From the NCBI GenBank assembly GCA_020434495.1, contig JAGRAT010000002.1, forward strand, positions 1-41,266: a stretch of 41,266 nt of DNA, read 5' to 3'. The position numbers and the translations under genes were made by a program. Under the pieces are notes generated by a model. That model searched no databases. It worked only from the letters and a program-made list of their open reading frames with translations, and had not been told where the DNA came from. Origin of the DNA: Bdellovibrionales bacterium (GTDB taxonomy: Bacteria; Bdellovibrionota_C; UBA2361; RFPC01). Shown piece after piece: positions 40,547 through 41,266 of the stretch; position 1 is the stretch's first letter, and the number at the start of each line of letters is the position of its first letter.

Positions 40547-40564
40547 GGTTGCTCAAAAATTAGG
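40531..40564. repeat. Perfect 17-bp tandem duplication across the MazG-like stop codon
   Basis: GTTGCTCAAAAATTAGG is repeated exactly at 40531-40547 and 40548-40564. The first copy contains the stop codon TAG at 40544-40546. Because the copies are identical, the duplication looks recent. Confidence 0.95.
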
Positions 40565-40632
40565 CCGAAGGAAGCCGAGAGATCCAATTCTCCTCTCGAA
40601 ATTTGAAGTGGTATCAGGGGAGAGGTCGAAAG

Positions 40633-40989
40633 TTAAAATAACACTCCCAGCGAAGCAGAGAGAGTTCTCAGTTTTCTGTCGGCCGTCCACAGCGGCGTCC
40701 CCGAAATAAGTGCTGCCGCCAATAAATGAGCATCAATCCAACCGATTCCTTTCCCCATGAGCATGTGGCTCTCAATGAGTTGGAGGACTTCCTCGTGAAT
40801 TGCCATGTCTACTTTGGGTAAATCCGATAGCAAATCGATAATCGTTTGACGATTCTTCAGGTTTCCACAGGCCAATTCTCCAACTACGAATGGGTGAGTC
40901 GCTACCTCGCCATTTTCGAGTAGCTCCACGAAGGCGGTGTTTGCCTTCCTAAAATGGTCAACCCAAATTGAAGTATCAGCAAGAATCAT
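40633..40989 (-). CDS. vapC: VapC-type PIN-domain toxin
   Basis: This 118-aa PIN-domain ribonuclease has all four conserved acidic residues: Asp5 (MILADTSIW), Glu38 (VGELA), Asp86 (GWIDAHLL) and Asp104 (TADRKL). VapC toxins cleave specific tRNAs or rRNA in a magnesium-dependent way and are held inactive by VapB. The ATG at 40989 shares one base with the vapB stop (TGATG), giving coupled translation; an in-frame TTG one codon upstream is less likely. The residues are intact, so the toxin should be functional. Confidence 0.93.
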   Translation of the reverse strand: MILADTSIWVDHFRKANTAFVELLENGEVATHPFVVGELACGNLKNRQTIIDLLSDLPKVDMAIHEEVLQLIESHMLMGKGIGWIDAHLLAAALISGTPLWTADRKLRTLSASLGVLF

Positions 40990-41186
40990 CAATTGCTCGT
41001 GCTGCGCCTTCGACGTACGGATTTCAATGATTTTTCGGTGCCGCCGAGCTCTGCAAGGCGCTTACTACTGGCCCGAGCGATAAGGGCTTCAAGCCCCAGG
41101 TGTACCAGAGCCGTCTTCTCATCTACCCCGGTCAAGCGGGAGGCTTTTTTCAGTAGTGCATCGTCGATATTCAGTGTAGTTCGCAT
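40989..41186 (-). CDS. vapB: VapB-type antitoxin
   Basis: This 65-aa protein has an N-terminal ribbon-helix-helix-like DNA-binding motif (MRTTLNIDDALLKKA) and a basic C-terminal tail (KSVRRRRS) that should wrap around and inhibit VapC. It is upstream of vapC with overlapping stop and start, the usual antitoxin-first order. VapB usually represses its own promoter with VapC as co-repressor, and direct repeats overlapping its start codon fit this. Confidence 0.92.
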   Translation of the reverse strand: MRTTLNIDDALLKKASRLTGVDEKTALVHLGLEALIARASSKRLAELGGTEKSLKSVRRRRSTSN

Positions 41187-41217
41187 GCATATAAGTATGC
41201 ATTATCTATGCATATAA
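41185..41217. promoter_or_regulatory. Likely VapBC operator repeats
   Basis: ATGCATATAA occurs directly at 41185-41194 and 41208-41217, 23 bases apart (about two helical turns). TGCATA-TAAG-TATGCA (41186-41201) is an inverted repeat. The sites overlap the vapB start codon and the upstream promoter zone, as expected for autoregulation by a ribbon-helix-helix complex. Confidence 0.6.
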
Positions 41218-41266
41218 ATCAACAAGCAATTCTTTAGAATCCCCAGCTGAGGTTTCCAACTCTCAT

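Overview
The window reads as chromosomal DNA from a Gram-negative bacterium. Supporting this are a TonB-family energy transducer, several Sec/lipobox lipoproteins, and envelope glycosyltransferase and flippase-like genes. Most genes share one moderate-GC composition, use ATG/GTG/TTG starts with AGGAG/GGAGAG-type ribosome sites, and are tightly packed with ATGA or TAGTG overlaps. The xanthomonad-type MurL/MurD2 pair and the arsenosugar genes fit a proteobacterium or a related lineage, but nothing here fixes the taxon. I saw no tRNA, rRNA, CRISPR array, transposase or phage gene.

Layout. 1-2.2 kb: a cyclic-nucleotide-binding DUF1003 membrane protein diverges from a nucleoside-recognition (Gate-domain) membrane protein. 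2.3-11.9 kb: two converging operons form a compact putative biosynthetic cluster. The rightward one encodes a small protein with a Gly/Arg/Ser tail, a cyanophycin-synthetase-like ATP-grasp ligase, a stand-alone A-PCP-reductase NRPS-like enzyme, an unrecognised Rossmann-like protein and a NadR-like bifunctional enzyme. The leftward one encodes a compact zinc-type dehydrogenase and a glutamine-hydrolysing asparagine synthetase-like enzyme. No condensation domain is present and I cannot name the product; this is the strongest candidate for an undescribed system. 12.0-13.5 kb: tlyA followed by a TonB-like gene. 13.8-18.2 kb (minus): lipoprotein, murL and murD2, the alternative route to D-Glu in peptidoglycan (MurD2 adds L-Glu, MurL epimerises it). 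18.3-23.7 kb (minus): a SlyD-like FKBP, then an arsenosugar-type group of VTT-flavoprotein fusion, ArsS, ArsM and a GT2 transferase, with three 18-bp tandem repeats at the arsS/arsM junction. 23.9-25.4 kb: a hybrid histidine kinase.

25.5-27.3 kb is visibly richer in G+C and carries a two-gene unit (lipoprotein plus trypsin-like protease lipoprotein) with a near-perfect Shine-Dalgarno and its own terminator-like hairpin. It is bounded upstream by repeated palindromes and looks imported. 27.6-31.7 kb: a small cysteine-rich secreted protein, mltG-yaaA, a nucleotidyltransferase-like protein and a zinc-ribbon protein. 31.8-37.0 kb: an envelope module with a flippase-like/beta-propeller fusion diverging from an SGNH hydrolase and a polytopic GT-C-like glycosyltransferase with a discoidin-like tail. 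37.0-37.15 kb: a 152-bp element with long terminal inverted repeats and internal hairpins. 37.2-41.2 kb: a secreted protein, an alpha/beta hydrolase, RNase PH, a MazG-like pyrophosphohydrolase ending in a 17-bp tandem duplication, and a VapBC toxin-antitoxin pair with a repeat-bearing operator.
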